Shown: positions 8,780 to 17,866 of the stretch, piece by piece | Layout of the letters: each line of letters begins with the position of its first letter | How positions within the stretch are numbered: the stretch's first letter is position 1 | Assembly (NCBI GenBank): GCA_052145115.1 | Contig: JBKQPG010000035.1 | Coordinates: 36,257 to 100,256 of the forward strand | Direction of reading: 5' to 3' | DNA: 64,000 bases | Origin: CAIVVT01 sp052145115 | Lineage (GTDB): Bacteria; Acidobacteriota; Terriglobia; Bryobacterales; Bryobacteraceae | Notes under the pieces: generated by a model | Told to the model about the DNA's origin: nothing | Database searches by the model: none | The model's input: the letters and a program-made list of their open reading frames with translations, nothing else | Program-made: the position numbers and the translations under genes

Positions 8780-9829
8780 CTACCAGCGCAGCAGCACCAG
8801 TTCGGAGCAGAATGCCGGGCCCATCGCCGCCAGCAGGCCCCACGTCCCGGTCGGCGGCTTGCGGCGCAATTGAATCTCTTCGAGCACGCACAGGACCGAG
8901 GCCGATGAAAGGTTGCCCATCCGTCGCAGGCAATCCCACGACGGCTCCAGCGCCCCGGGGGGCAGTTCGAGCGCCGCCTGCGTCGCCTCCAGCACCTTCG
9001 GCCCGCCGGTGTGGATCACAAAGCAGCCGATGTCTGCGCGCTTCAGTCCGTGCTCACCCAGAAACGCGTCCACATCCGAGGCCAGGTGCGTCTCCACGAC
9101 CTCCGGCACTTCTTTCGACAGCACAATCTTGAATCCCCGTTCGGAGATGTCCCAACCCATGACGTGCTCCGAATTCGGATAAAAGATCGATTTCGTGGCC
9201 AGGATTCGCGGGCCGCTCGCCGGGACATTGTCGCCGCTCACCAGCACCGCCGCCGCGCCGTCGCCGAACAGTCCCGTCGAGATCAGATTGGCCATCGAGA
9301 AGTCGTCCTGCTGCAGCGTCAGCGAACACAACTCCACCGAGATCACCGCCGCCGCCTGGTCCGGATAGGCCTTCACGTAGTCCGCCGCCCGGGCGATGCC
9401 CGCCGCTCCCGCCACGCACCCCAGCCCGAAGATCGGAATGCGCTTGATGTTCACCGGCAGCCCCATCCGGTTCATCAGCCGCGCCTCCACCGAGGGGCTG
9501 GCGATGCCTGTCACTGAAACGAAAAAGATCGCCCCCAGGCGGCTCGTTTCCAGCCCCGCCTGCTGCAGCGCCGCGCCCAAGCACTGCTCGCTCAGATTCA
9601 CGGCCACGCGAATCCAGTGATTGTTGGCCGCGCCCCAGCTCTTCAGTCCCGGATACTCTTCAATCGGCAGCGCAATGTGCCGGGTCTCCACGCCCACGCG
9701 GTTGTGCAGCCGCTCGAAAAAGCGGGGATTGTCCAGCCGCTCGCCCCAATGCGCCAGAAACGCCCTGAGCAGGGTTTCCTGGTCGTACTCGTATTCTGGA
9801 AACGCGCTGGCTACGCCGGCAATTTTCAT
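8780..9829 (-). CDS. type III polyketide synthase (chalcone synthase-like)
   Basis: A 349-residue thiolase-fold enzyme of the chalcone/stilbene synthase superfamily, which extends an acyl-CoA starter with malonyl-CoA on a single active site. The catalytic triad is present: Cys138 in FGLGCVAGAAG, His273 in VIHTGGPKVL and Asn306 in GNLSSASVL. FGDGAAA and the C-terminal GFGPG-like position (here AAMGPAF) fit bacterial members that make alkylpyrones or alkylresorcinols. The plant-type starter residues cannot be read. It is the second gene of a bicistron, starting 15 bp after the upstream TPR gene. No methyltransferase or hydroxylase partner, as in bps/srs operons, is adjacent. The product is unknown. 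Confidence 0.9.
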   Translation of the reverse strand: MKIAGVASAFPEYEYDQETLLRAFLAHWGERLDNPRFFERLHNRVGVETRHIALPIEEYPGLKSWGAANNHWIRVAVNLSEQCLGAALQQAGLETSRLGAIFFVSVTGIASPSVEARLMNRMGLPVNIKRIPIFGLGCVAGAAGIARAADYVKAYPDQAAAVISVELCSLTLQQDDFSMANLISTGLFGDGAAAVLVSGDNVPASGPRILATKSIFYPNSEHVMGWDISERGFKIVLSKEVPEVVETHLASDVDAFLGEHGLKRADIGCFVIHTGGPKVLEATQAALELPPGALEPSWDCLRRMGNLSSASVLCVLEEIQLRRKPPTGTWGLLAAMGPAFCSELVLLRW

Positions 9830-9844
9830 TTTTTGACTCGGATT

Positions 9845-10663
9845 CTATCGCAATCTGGACAGCTCTTCGGAATACAGGTGGTTGTGAGGATACTCTCGCG
9901 TCAGGTCCCGCAGAATGTTCCTGGCCGTGGCCGTGTCTTTGTCGCGCAACGCTGCCACGGCCACCAGCAGGCGCGCGAACGGCCGCAGGTAGTGGCCCTT
10001 TTCGGCCGTCAGCTTGACCCTGCGGACTCCCTCTTCCTTGTCGGTTTGGGCGCCCCCCAGCCGCAGCAGCCAGCGCAGCGGCATGGGCTTCTGGCTCAAC
10101 ATGTAATTCTCGACACCACTGGCTAGATAAGCATCATAGAAGCTCGGATCGACGCTCAGCAACCGCTCCGACATCATGCGGCCCTGCTTCATCAGCGACA
10201 GCGCGCTGAAATTGCGCTTTTCCACCAGACCCTCGTAATCCGAGCTGAGGCCCAGCGCCAGGAGATTGGCGAACATCGCGTTGGTGTCCTTCGGATTCGA
10301 CGCCAGCCGCCGACCCGCAATTCTCTGTGCCGCGCCGACCTCCCCGTAAAACAGTGCCCGCGTGCCCGGCGCGGGCGCCAGCGCGCGGTGAACGCCGCGA
10401 AAGTTCTCGTCGTGAACGAAAAACTCGGATTGCAGAATACGCAACCGGTCAAACTCAGCGAACAGGTACGCCGCCGCCATCGACGCCGGACCCAGCGGAT
10501 CGTCGGGGTGCGCTATCTTCCAGGCGGCAAAAGTCTGGTGGGCCTGGCCGAATTCCAGGTCGTACATCTGGTGATAGCCCGTTTCCAATGGGCTCTCTTG
10601 CGCCGGCTTTCTGTCGGTCCCCGCCGCTGCCGCGGCCTGCAGCAGGCCCAGCAGGACCGCCAC
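9845..10663 (-). CDS. TPR-like secreted protein, first gene of polyketide synthase operon
   Basis: A protein of about 272 residues with a hydrophobic leader, then helical repeats. Recognisable motifs are the ETGYHQMYDLEFGQAHQTF segment and repeated A-x-x-Y/F helices. An ALALG-type conserved stretch (NAMFANLLALGLSSDYEGL) is followed by SFYDAYLASGVENYML and KGHYLRPFARLLVAVAALRD. This arrangement is common in acidobacterial TPR proteins of unknown role. The in-frame GTG at 10663 begins directly at the leader; further upstream the frame stays open to 10990 but reads as non-coding Arg/Pro-rich sequence. No good Shine-Dalgarno is visible, so the start is tentative. It is separated from the type III PKS by 15 bp, so the two are almost certainly cotranscribed. 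Confidence 0.65.
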   Translation of the reverse strand: MAVLLGLLQAAAAAGTDRKPAQESPLETGYHQMYDLEFGQAHQTFAAWKIAHPDDPLGPASMAAAYLFAEFDRLRILQSEFFVHDENFRGVHRALAPAPGTRALFYGEVGAAQRIAGRRLASNPKDTNAMFANLLALGLSSDYEGLVEKRNFSALSLMKQGRMMSERLLSVDPSFYDAYLASGVENYMLSQKPMPLRWLLRLGGAQTDKEEGVRRVKLTAEKGHYLRPFARLLVAVAALRDKDTATARNILRDLTREYPHNHLYSEELSRLR

Positions 10664-10979
10664 GGCCGGCCGAACCCACGCCCGCCCTCTCCCGCCCCGG
10701 CGCCGCGCGCCGGCACTGGCCGGATGAAGTGGAATGCACGTGTCCCGCTGAGGCAATCCGGGGCTGCGCCCGGCGCGCCGCTCCCGGTCGTCAGCTCCGG
10801 CCAGACTGGTCGAATGCGTCAATGCGTCTCCGCGTTCCACTCCAGCCCCGCTGTGCGGAGGCTCTTCTGTCTGGTGATTCAATTTCAGCTTACCGTTAGA
10901 CGCGGCCGCGCGGTGGAGCAGCCGCCGGCCCGCGCATCGCACCCGCAACTGCGGCTTCCAGGCTCCCCAGGACGAATTC
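10664..10979. other. 316-bp gap without a convincing gene
   Basis: This lies between the 3' end of the DUF4038 gene and the start of the TPR/PKS operon, all reading minus. It is GC-rich with short palindromic GC runs. The open frames across it have Arg/Pro/Ala composition and no family resemblance. It must contain the operon promoter, but I could not identify a clear one. Confidence 0.5.
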
Positions 10980-12668
10980 CTAATTCGCACGGCGCTTCAG
11001 CAGCAGCGCCCAGTCCAGCCCGCCGGGCGCCTTCGGCAGCGTCCAAACTGGACCCTGCACCGTGCCGATCGGGATGATGTCGCCGGTGTACGCGCCGTAC
11101 CAATGTGCTTCGTACGCGCCCGGCTCGAGCTGCAACGTCAGCGGCGCGCAAGCGGTCTTGAATTCGTAGGCATCGTTGCTGCCGCACATCGGACGATCGG
11201 GGATGTAGACGGCGTAGATCTCGCCCGGTTTGGCGAGGCAGAACGCGCGCGCGCCGCTCACCAGCTCGTCGTGCGGCTCGGTCTTCCACCATTCGAAGCT
11301 GGTGAAAAAATCGACCATGCGCGCGTAGCCTTTCAGCATCACCATGCTGTCGTCGCCGCGCCCGTTCACCCATCCGCCGCCGGTGTCAGGCCAGATGTTG
11401 ACGCCGCGGCGCGCGGTTTCGCCGGCCGTGCCGTAGGCCCCGGCCATGGCGATCTCCCAGGCCATGTGGCGCAGCGTCTCGGCCGAGTCGCCCGGCGGCT
11501 CCGGGGCCCAGCGAGGGTAGTGGTCCTCGTAGCCGTATTCTTCGTTGGTCTGGGGGATGATGCGGCCCGTCTTTTTCTGGATCTCGCGCTCCTCGAGCAT
11601 CAAGCTGTGCTGCTGCCGCGACCAGTCCTGGACGGATGTGAAGCCCATCCACGCCGACGCGCGGTCCTGGTGCACGCGGTGCACGGGGTGGCTGCTGGCC
11701 AGGTGATGCGCCTGGTCCCAGCCCACCAGCAGCGTGCCCATCTCGTGCGCCCATTTCTCGTCGCGGAAGCTGTCCATGTCGTCGCCCATGTCCCAGGTGA
11801 TGTTGGAGAACGCGCCGAGGCGGGCCGCGGCGTAGCGCAGGTAGCGCCGCTCGTCCTCGCTGAAGGCCGCCAGGTGGACCCGTGCGTCGCTGATGTCCTG
11901 GATCACCGAGATGATCATGTCGCGCTCCCGCGCGAAGCGCAGCATGCGCTCGAATTTCTGCCAATACGCCACGTCGAAGCGCGTGTAGTCGATGCCCGGG
12001 TTCAGCAGGTCCTGGGGGTGATTCGCCGGCCACGGGCGAAGGAAGTACGTGAAGTTGTCCCCCGTCATGACCGGCTCGCCGTAAAAGGTGAACGAGCCGC
12101 CGGAGAGCAGCACCCGCATGCGGTTGATCTTGAGGTTGTGCAGCCGCTCGATGGCGTCCTGGATGATGCGCTCCTCATGCCAGCCCATCAGCCAGAACGA
12201 GGTCGTGCCGTTGAAGAAGTAATGCTCCCTGGTGCCCTCCCAGATGAAGTGCCACGGGCATTCCGGATCGACGCGGATCGGGCCGCGCCGCCGCCCGGGC
12301 GTGGCCTCGAACGTGCCATCCTGTTTGCTCTCGAAGCCGCCCTGTTTGTAAGAGATCGAGTAGTTGTAGTTGCCCGGCGACGACGCCATGAAGCGGATGC
12401 GGAACACGCTCCCATCGGGTGAATCGCAGAAGCCGTCCACCGCGACGCGCTCGCCGCCGTCCGCCTTTGCAAACCAGCCGCTCACCGTCGCAGCGGTGAA
12501 CGGATTGGCCGCATCCGGCGCGCTGATGTTCAGAGTGATTTCGACGTAATCATAGGCTTCGACGTTCTTCGCGGGTTGCGAATACGTCACCCCGCCGGGC
12601 GCAGCCATTGCGGCCAGCCCCAGCGCCGCCACCAGCAGGCCAACGCGCAACGAACGGGACGAGTGCAT
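10980..12668 (-). CDS. secreted glycoside hydrolase-like protein (DUF5060 + DUF4038)
   Basis: A 562-residue exported protein with a signal peptide of about 23 residues. An N-terminal beta-sandwich of the DUF5060 type (about 30-130; YVEITLNISAP, GNYNYSISY) is followed by a TIM-barrel of the DUF4038 type. Barrel motifs include HFIWEGTREHYFFNGTTSFWL near 145-165, INRMRVLLSGGSF, the SNITWDMGDDMDSF segment and PQTNEEYGYEDHYP, whose acidic residues are the likely catalytic carboxylates. The C-terminal part resembles the small beta domain that closes such barrels. Families related to DUF4038 include GH140 apiosidase; the substrate here is not predictable. ATG at 12668 has GGAGG 6 nt upstream, better than the TTG at 12674 immediately after the same GGAGG. 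It diverges from the Asp-box protein gene. Confidence 0.83.
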   Translation of the reverse strand: MHSSRSLRVGLLVAALGLAAMAAPGGVTYSQPAKNVEAYDYVEITLNISAPDAANPFTAATVSGWFAKADGGERVAVDGFCDSPDGSVFRIRFMASSPGNYNYSISYKQGGFESKQDGTFEATPGRRRGPIRVDPECPWHFIWEGTREHYFFNGTTSFWLMGWHEERIIQDAIERLHNLKINRMRVLLSGGSFTFYGEPVMTGDNFTYFLRPWPANHPQDLLNPGIDYTRFDVAYWQKFERMLRFARERDMIISVIQDISDARVHLAAFSEDERRYLRYAAARLGAFSNITWDMGDDMDSFRDEKWAHEMGTLLVGWDQAHHLASSHPVHRVHQDRASAWMGFTSVQDWSRQQHSLMLEEREIQKKTGRIIPQTNEEYGYEDHYPRWAPEPPGDSAETLRHMAWEIAMAGAYGTAGETARRGVNIWPDTGGGWVNGRGDDSMVMLKGYARMVDFFTSFEWWKTEPHDELVSGARAFCLAKPGEIYAVYIPDRPMCGSNDAYEFKTACAPLTLQLEPGAYEAHWYGAYTGDIIPIGTVQGPVWTLPKAPGGLDWALLLKRRAN

Positions 12669-12841
12669 CGCCAACCTCCAACCGGGAATAGAGCGCCCGC
12701 GCCGCCCGGGCGGCCTGGCACAACTCCTGAACTACTCTATCGCCACGCGCGCCGGACGGCTACACCCTCCGGCCGGAACACCCGGCGTTGACCCTTGCCG
12801 CATGGGTTGATACAACTAGAGCACTCCATCGAGGTGCTCCT

Positions 12842-15160
12842 ATGAGATCCATCCCGCTCTTGACGGCGAGCATGATTCTGGCCGGTCTGGCGGTTCTGTC
12901 CCCCTCCGCCCCGGGCGCGCGCAATGACGCCTGGGAGGTGATCGGCCCCGGCGGCGGCGGCGCCCAGTTCCATCCCACCGTCAGCCCTCTCGACCCCAAC
13001 GTGGTCTTCGTCAACTGCGACATGACCGGCTCCTACCTGACCAAGGACGGCGGGAAAAGCTGGCGCATGATCAACCTGCGCGGCGTGACACGGTTCTTCG
13101 TCTTCGATCCTTCCAACCCGAGCACCTTCTACATCTACAACACGGGCCTGTGGCGCAGCACCGACGGCGGCGCCACCTGGACGCTGGTCCATCCCAATCC
13201 GAAGACGGTGACGGGCATTGACATGCTGGACGATCACGCCGAGGCCGAGTTCCGCACCACCGGCGAGGCCGAGGCGATCACCGCCTTGGCCGTCGATCCC
13301 AAGAACTCGCAGTCGCTGTACGCAGTTTTCACTGCTAAAGATGGGCCGTCGCTGCGCCACTCCTCCGACGGCGGACTCAAGTGGACGCGCCTGGCCGGCG
13401 CTCTGCCGGCGGGCTCAAAGCAGGTCATCGTCGACAACGTGATCTCCCCGCTGCCCGCGGGCGCGGAGCACATCTACATCGATCCCGATTCCCCCGTTGC
13501 CCAGCGCACCATTTACGTGCTGGGCCGGGACCGCGTGGCCGTGGTCGAGGGCGGCGTGTTGCGCCAGGGAGTGGCCGCGCCGGAATCGTTCCTGGACGCC
13601 TCGGCGGGCTTCCCCGGCCACGCCGCCAAGGCGGTGATTTACGGAGTGTCGCGCGACGCCGTGTTCATCTCCCGGGACGGCGGCGCGAGTTGGGAACGCC
13701 GCGCGCCCGGCGGCCGGTTGCAGGCCGTGGCGGCGTCTTTGTTCCACCCCGGCGTGGCCTACGTCAGTTTCAACGGCAAGACCCGGATGCCGGCCCGGAC
13801 CTTCGGCGTCGCCAAGACCGAGGACTTCGGCGCCACCTGGCGTGATGTGTGGAGCGAATCCGGCACGAAGTCGCCCGCCGTGGACGACGGCTGGATCAGC
13901 GCACGCTTCGGCCCCGGCTGGGGCGAGAATCCCATCGGCCTGGGCGTCTCGCCCACCCGCCCCGAGATCTGCTACGCCACCGACGACGGACGCACGCTGC
14001 ACTCGCTCGATGGCGGCGCGACCTGGACCGCGGCCTACACGCGCCGCGTCCCCGGCGGCGGCTGGACCACCACCGGCCTGGACGTGACCACCAACTACGG
14101 CGTGCACTTCGATCCTTTCGATGCGCGGCACATGTTCATCGATTACACCGACATCGGCCTGTTCGCCAGCGACGACGGCGGCGCCAGTTGGCATACTGCC
14201 ACCGAGAAGGGTGTGCCGCACCGCTACGTCAATACCACCTACTGGCTGGTCTTCGACCCCGCCGTGCGCGGCCGCATTTGGGCGGCGATGACCGACACGC
14301 ACGACCTGCCGCGGACGAAGATGTGGCGGCGCTCCTCACCCTCCCGTTACCAGGGCGGCGTGGTGCGCAGCGACGACGGCGGCCGAAGCTGGCAGGTGCA
14401 GGCCAACGGCCTGCCGCCCATGGCGGCGACGCATATTGTCCTGGACGCGCGCAGCACGCCCGAGGCGCGCGTGCTGTATGTCGCCGGCGTCGGCCGCGGC
14501 GTGTACCGCTCGCGCGACGGCGGCCAGAGCTGGGAGGCGTGCAACAACGGCCTGCCGGCGCACGAGCCCATGGCCTGGCGGCTGGCGCAGGATCGCAACG
14601 GCGTGCTGTACGTGGTGCTGGCCCGGCGCAGCGAGGACGGCAGCATCGGCAACGACGGCGACGGCGCGCTGTACCGCTCGAAAAACTCCGGCGACAGTTG
14701 GGAGAAAGTGCCGCTGCCGGCGGGCGTCAACGGCCCCAACGGCCTGGCCATCGATCCCGATGATCCCGGCCGGCTCTATCTGGCGGCGTGGCGCCGTCAC
14801 ACCGAGGACGCCCAGGCCGGCGGCGGCATCTACCTCTCCACCGACGCCGGCGCGACGTGGCAACAGGTGCTGGCGCGCGACCAGCACGTCTACGACGTGA
14901 CCATCGATCCGCGCGACAAGACGGCGCTGTACGCCTGCGGCTTCGAGTCCTCGGCCTGGCGCTCCACCGACCGCGGCCTGACGTGGCAGCGCATTCGCGG
15001 CTACAACTTCAAGTGGGGCCATCGTGTGATCCCCGACCCGCGCGACGCCTCGAAGATCTACATCACGACCTTCGGTGGCAGCGTCTGGCACGGCCCCGCA
15101 GCGGGCGATCCGAACTCCGCCGAGGACATCGTTACGCCCGTCGCGGCGTATTCGAAGTAA
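12842..15160 (+). CDS. secreted Asp-box (BNR) beta-propeller, GH74/sialidase-like
   Basis: A 772-residue exported protein with a signal peptide of about 26 residues. The rest is built of repeated Asp-boxes (S-x-D-x-G-x-x-W). Examples are TKDGGKSW, STDGGATW, SRDGGASW, SLDGGATW, SDDGGASW, SDDGGRSW, SRDGGQSW, STDAGATW and STDRGLTW, spread from residue 60 to 740. This matches tandem seven-bladed propellers of GH74 xyloglucanases and VPS10/sortilin-like proteins. Catalytic residues cannot be assigned confidently, so endo-glucanase activity is a possibility rather than a call. ATG at 12842 follows GAGGTG about 5 nt upstream; the frame is open back to 12788 without sense. It ends 7 bp before the convergent DUF4832 gene. 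Confidence 0.85.
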   Translation: MRSIPLLTASMILAGLAVLSPSAPGARNDAWEVIGPGGGGAQFHPTVSPLDPNVVFVNCDMTGSYLTKDGGKSWRMINLRGVTRFFVFDPSNPSTFYIYNTGLWRSTDGGATWTLVHPNPKTVTGIDMLDDHAEAEFRTTGEAEAITALAVDPKNSQSLYAVFTAKDGPSLRHSSDGGLKWTRLAGALPAGSKQVIVDNVISPLPAGAEHIYIDPDSPVAQRTIYVLGRDRVAVVEGGVLRQGVAAPESFLDASAGFPGHAAKAVIYGVSRDAVFISRDGGASWERRAPGGRLQAVAASLFHPGVAYVSFNGKTRMPARTFGVAKTEDFGATWRDVWSESGTKSPAVDDGWISARFGPGWGENPIGLGVSPTRPEICYATDDGRTLHSLDGGATWTAAYTRRVPGGGWTTTGLDVTTNYGVHFDPFDARHMFIDYTDIGLFASDDGGASWHTATEKGVPHRYVNTTYWLVFDPAVRGRIWAAMTDTHDLPRTKMWRRSSPSRYQGGVVRSDDGGRSWQVQANGLPPMAATHIVLDARSTPEARVLYVAGVGRGVYRSRDGGQSWEACNNGLPAHEPMAWRLAQDRNGVLYVVLARRSEDGSIGNDGDGALYRSKNSGDSWEKVPLPAGVNGPNGLAIDPDDPGRLYLAAWRRHTEDAQAGGGIYLSTDAGATWQQVLARDQHVYDVTIDPRDKTALYACGFESSAWRSTDRGLTWQRIRGYNFKWGHRVIPDPRDASKIYITTFGGSVWHGPAAGDPNSAEDIVTPVAAYSK

Positions 15161-15167
15161 TCCTGAT

Positions 15168-16553
15168 TCAGCGGATCTCGATCCCGCTGACGTCGTACCA
15201 GCCGTCGTTCTGGCGGCCTTCGATGGCCAGCCGCACGGCGGGCAGGCCCGTGCGCGGGTCGAGCAAAGCGACGCGCACCCGATAGTTCCCCGGTGGCAGC
15301 GCGTCGTCCACATATACTGTGCTTTCGTACACCGAATCCCCGGGGAGCCATTTGCGCACATCCACCGGCAGAACCGTCCGCGCAGCATGCCCGGCCGAGC
15401 GCAGCTCCAGCGCCAGTTGGTACTCGCGGTAAACTGGCGCCACGCCCGCGTTGAACCACCACATCGAAATCGGCGCCATCGTGCCGGCGCGCGCCTGCGC
15501 GGGATGCTCGAAACGGCGCAGCGCGAAACGGTAGCCCATCTGCTTCTGAAACTCCTCGAAGGCCGCTTTCCACTCGGGCGGGATGGCGGTCGATTTGATG
15601 TTGACGGTGGAAACATGCCACCGCAGCGCCTGGTCGAAGATCGGCTTCAGCTCGAAGCCCCACTTCTTCCACGTTCCGGGCACGCCGCAGGCTTCCAGCG
15701 ACACCGGCGCGTGGCGCCACACCTCCTGGGCGCCCGCCCGCGCCACCTGCTCGGGATAGAGGTCGAACATGTGCGCCCAGTTGGGGTGGCCCGGCCGGCC
15801 CATGTCGCCCCAGCAGTCCAGGCGCCAGCCCGCGCCGCGGCTCAGCGCGTAGGCCAGCGCATCGAGCTGATCGAAGTTCATCAGCAGCGGCGTGCGCGGG
15901 AAGGCCTCGAAGTAGACGTCGATCAGAGCCTTGTGAATCGGCCATTCAGGCAGGTATGGACCCCAGCCCTCGCCCCAGTATCCGGCGGTCGAGATGTCGA
16001 CCGAATCGAGATACGGATGGCCGTCGTAGCGCTTGCCGGCCTCGCGCACCAGCGCGCTCCAGGCCGAGATGTAGAGCGGGTCGGAGGCGTCCGGCGACCA
16101 GATCTTGCCGTCCGCGTCCGAGGGCTTGTTGGCGCGCCGCGCGCCGGAGTTGCGGTACCACTCGGGCAGCGGACTGGACTGGTCGTAAGGCATCAGCCGG
16201 ATGGCCAGCGCCTGGTTGTGTTTGCGCGCCTCCTCCAGGGCCGTGTCCAGGATCTCCCAGCGGTAGTGGCCGCGCTCGGGCTCGAGTTGATACCAGAACC
16301 AGCGCAGGTAGGCCACCGACGAAGCCGGGAAATCGACCGGCCCGGGCGCATCCGCCACGGCGGCCTCAGGCCCGACCTCGGACCAGCGCGTGCCCTCAAA
16401 CAGCGTCTGGTGATTGTAACGCTGGAAAGTCTGGATGCCCATGTTGGGGTTCACCAGCACATCGTCGATCATCTTCGGGCGCGCGATGACGGTCGGCTGG
16501 GCGGATGCGACCGCTGCTACAACCGCGGCCAGCAGCGCAATTCGGATCGGCAT
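15168..16553 (-). CDS. secreted DUF4832-type (beta/alpha)8-barrel protein
   Basis: A 461-residue exported protein with a signal peptide of about 18 residues (ends VASAQP). The first ~300 residues form a glycosidase-like barrel (VNPNMGIQTFQRY near 35-47; YLRWFWYQLEPERGHYRWEILD; IRLMPYDQSS; SVDISTAGYWGEGW). The C-terminal ~150 residues carry DUF4832 signatures (IPPEWKAAFEEFQKQMGYR, WWFNAGVAPVYREYQL, ALPPGNYRVRVALLD). The glutamates in GEGWGPYLPEW and LEPERG are candidate acid/base residues. It is the third gene of a minus-strand operon PmoA-Gfo/Idh/MocA-DUF4832, starting 8 bp after its upstream neighbour. Expected role: periplasmic glycan processing; substrate unknown. Confidence 0.82.
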   Translation of the reverse strand: MPIRIALLAAVVAAVASAQPTVIARPKMIDDVLVNPNMGIQTFQRYNHQTLFEGTRWSEVGPEAAVADAPGPVDFPASSVAYLRWFWYQLEPERGHYRWEILDTALEEARKHNQALAIRLMPYDQSSPLPEWYRNSGARRANKPSDADGKIWSPDASDPLYISAWSALVREAGKRYDGHPYLDSVDISTAGYWGEGWGPYLPEWPIHKALIDVYFEAFPRTPLLMNFDQLDALAYALSRGAGWRLDCWGDMGRPGHPNWAHMFDLYPEQVARAGAQEVWRHAPVSLEACGVPGTWKKWGFELKPIFDQALRWHVSTVNIKSTAIPPEWKAAFEEFQKQMGYRFALRRFEHPAQARAGTMAPISMWWFNAGVAPVYREYQLALELRSAGHAARTVLPVDVRKWLPGDSVYESTVYVDDALPPGNYRVRVALLDPRTGLPAVRLAIEGRQNDGWYDVSGIEIR

Positions 16554-16561
16554 AAGGACTC

Positions 16562-17866
16562 CTAGGCGATTTCGGGCACGCTGAACTCGGGCCGGTAGCG
16601 GCGCCGGAAATACGCGTTGGCCTCTTCGTCGCCCTTGCAGGAGAAGGTCTGCGGGTCGAAGTACAGCGTGCGGCCGACGCGGTAGGAGATGTTCGCCAGA
16701 TGCAGCAGCATCGTCGAAATGGCGCCCTCCGTGATGGGCGCGTTCAGATCGGAGCGCTGGCGGCTGCGCACGGCGGTGATGAAATTGGCCCAGTTGTTGC
16801 CCTTGTCCGAACCCGATGGACCGCGGCTCTGCTCCTTGCCCAGGAAGCTCTGGTAGCGCCCGTGGTCCTCGTCCCAGATGGCGACGTAGCCCTTGGGGCC
16901 GTAGAAAACTGTGCCGACGGTATTGGGCTTGGAGCCGTCCTCGCCCATGCCGGCCTCATGATTCGTCATCCAGTGGCGCACCTCGAAGGTCAGCAGTTTT
17001 TTCATCCCGCCGGCGTCGAATTCGAAGCTGGCGGTGAGGACGTTGGGCGTCTCCTGGTCGTCGTCGAACATGACGTGGCCGCCGATGGCGCTGACCTTGG
17101 TGGGATAGGTGACGCCGAGACCCCAGCGCGCCACGTCGAGCTGGTGGATGCCCTGGTTGCCAAAGTCGCCGTTTCCGTAATCCCAGAACCAGTGCCAGTT
17201 GTAGTGGAAGCGGTTTTTCGTGAACGCGTGCAGCGGCGCGGGCCCGAGCCACAGATCGTAGTGCACGCCCGCGGGCACTGGCGACTCCGGCGCGTGGCCG
17301 ATGGTGTCGCGCCACTTGAAGCACAGCCCGCGCGCCAGGTAGACGTCGCCGACCAGTCCGTCGTGGATCTTTTGGACGGCCTCGCGCGCGATGCCGGAGC
17401 GGCTGTTGGTGCCGTGCTGGACGATACGCCCGTATTTCTCCATCACCACCGCAATCTGGCGGGCTTCGAACATGTCGTGCGAGCAAGGCTTCTCGACGTA
17501 GACGTCCTTGCCAGCCTGACAGGCCCAGATGGTCTGCAGGGTGTGATGGTGATTGGGCGTGGCAATGGAGACCGCATCGATGCTCTTGTCCTCGATCAGC
17601 TTGCGGAAATCGGTGAACCCCGCGGGCCGCTTGCGCCCCAGCTTCTCGATGTCGTCGAGGCGCTCGTTAAGCACCGCTTCGTCGATGTCGCATACGGCGG
17701 CGATTTCAACGTTGGGCATATGGGCGTAATGCGCGATGTGCTCGTGACCCTGGGCGCGGACGCCCACGCAGGCCACGCGCACGGTGTCGTTGGGACTGGC
17801 CAGCAAGCTGGCGCGCGGCGCAGCACTCGCGGCGGCGGCGCCCATCAGGAAATAGCGGCGGTTCAT
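16562..17866 (-). CDS. Tat-exported Gfo/Idh/MocA family oxidoreductase
   Basis: A 434-residue NAD(P)-dependent sugar dehydrogenase-like protein. The N-terminus MNRRYFLMGAAAAS is a Tat leader with the twin arginine (residues 3-4). A Rossmann fold follows: VRVACVGVRAQGHEHIAHY (the usual GxGxxG is degenerate, as in many exported members), DIDEAV, then SIATPNHHHTLQTIWACQAGKDVYVEKPC. EKP carries the conserved catalytic Lys. The C-terminal Gfo domain has NYHWHWFWDYGNGDFGNQG and IHQLDVARWGL with the conserved His. GGAGG 6 nt upstream supports the ATG at 17866. It overlaps the PmoA gene by 4 nt. The pair PmoA plus Gfo/Idh/MocA is recurrent in polymer-degrading bacteria. Export of a cofactor enzyme implies folding in the cytoplasm, hence the Tat leader. 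Confidence 0.9.
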   Translation of the reverse strand: MNRRYFLMGAAAASAAPRASLLASPNDTVRVACVGVRAQGHEHIAHYAHMPNVEIAAVCDIDEAVLNERLDDIEKLGRKRPAGFTDFRKLIEDKSIDAVSIATPNHHHTLQTIWACQAGKDVYVEKPCSHDMFEARQIAVVMEKYGRIVQHGTNSRSGIAREAVQKIHDGLVGDVYLARGLCFKWRDTIGHAPESPVPAGVHYDLWLGPAPLHAFTKNRFHYNWHWFWDYGNGDFGNQGIHQLDVARWGLGVTYPTKVSAIGGHVMFDDDQETPNVLTASFEFDAGGMKKLLTFEVRHWMTNHEAGMGEDGSKPNTVGTVFYGPKGYVAIWDEDHGRYQSFLGKEQSRGPSGSDKGNNWANFITAVRSRQRSDLNAPITEGAISTMLLHLANISYRVGRTLYFDPQTFSCKGDEEANAYFRRRYRPEFSVPEIA

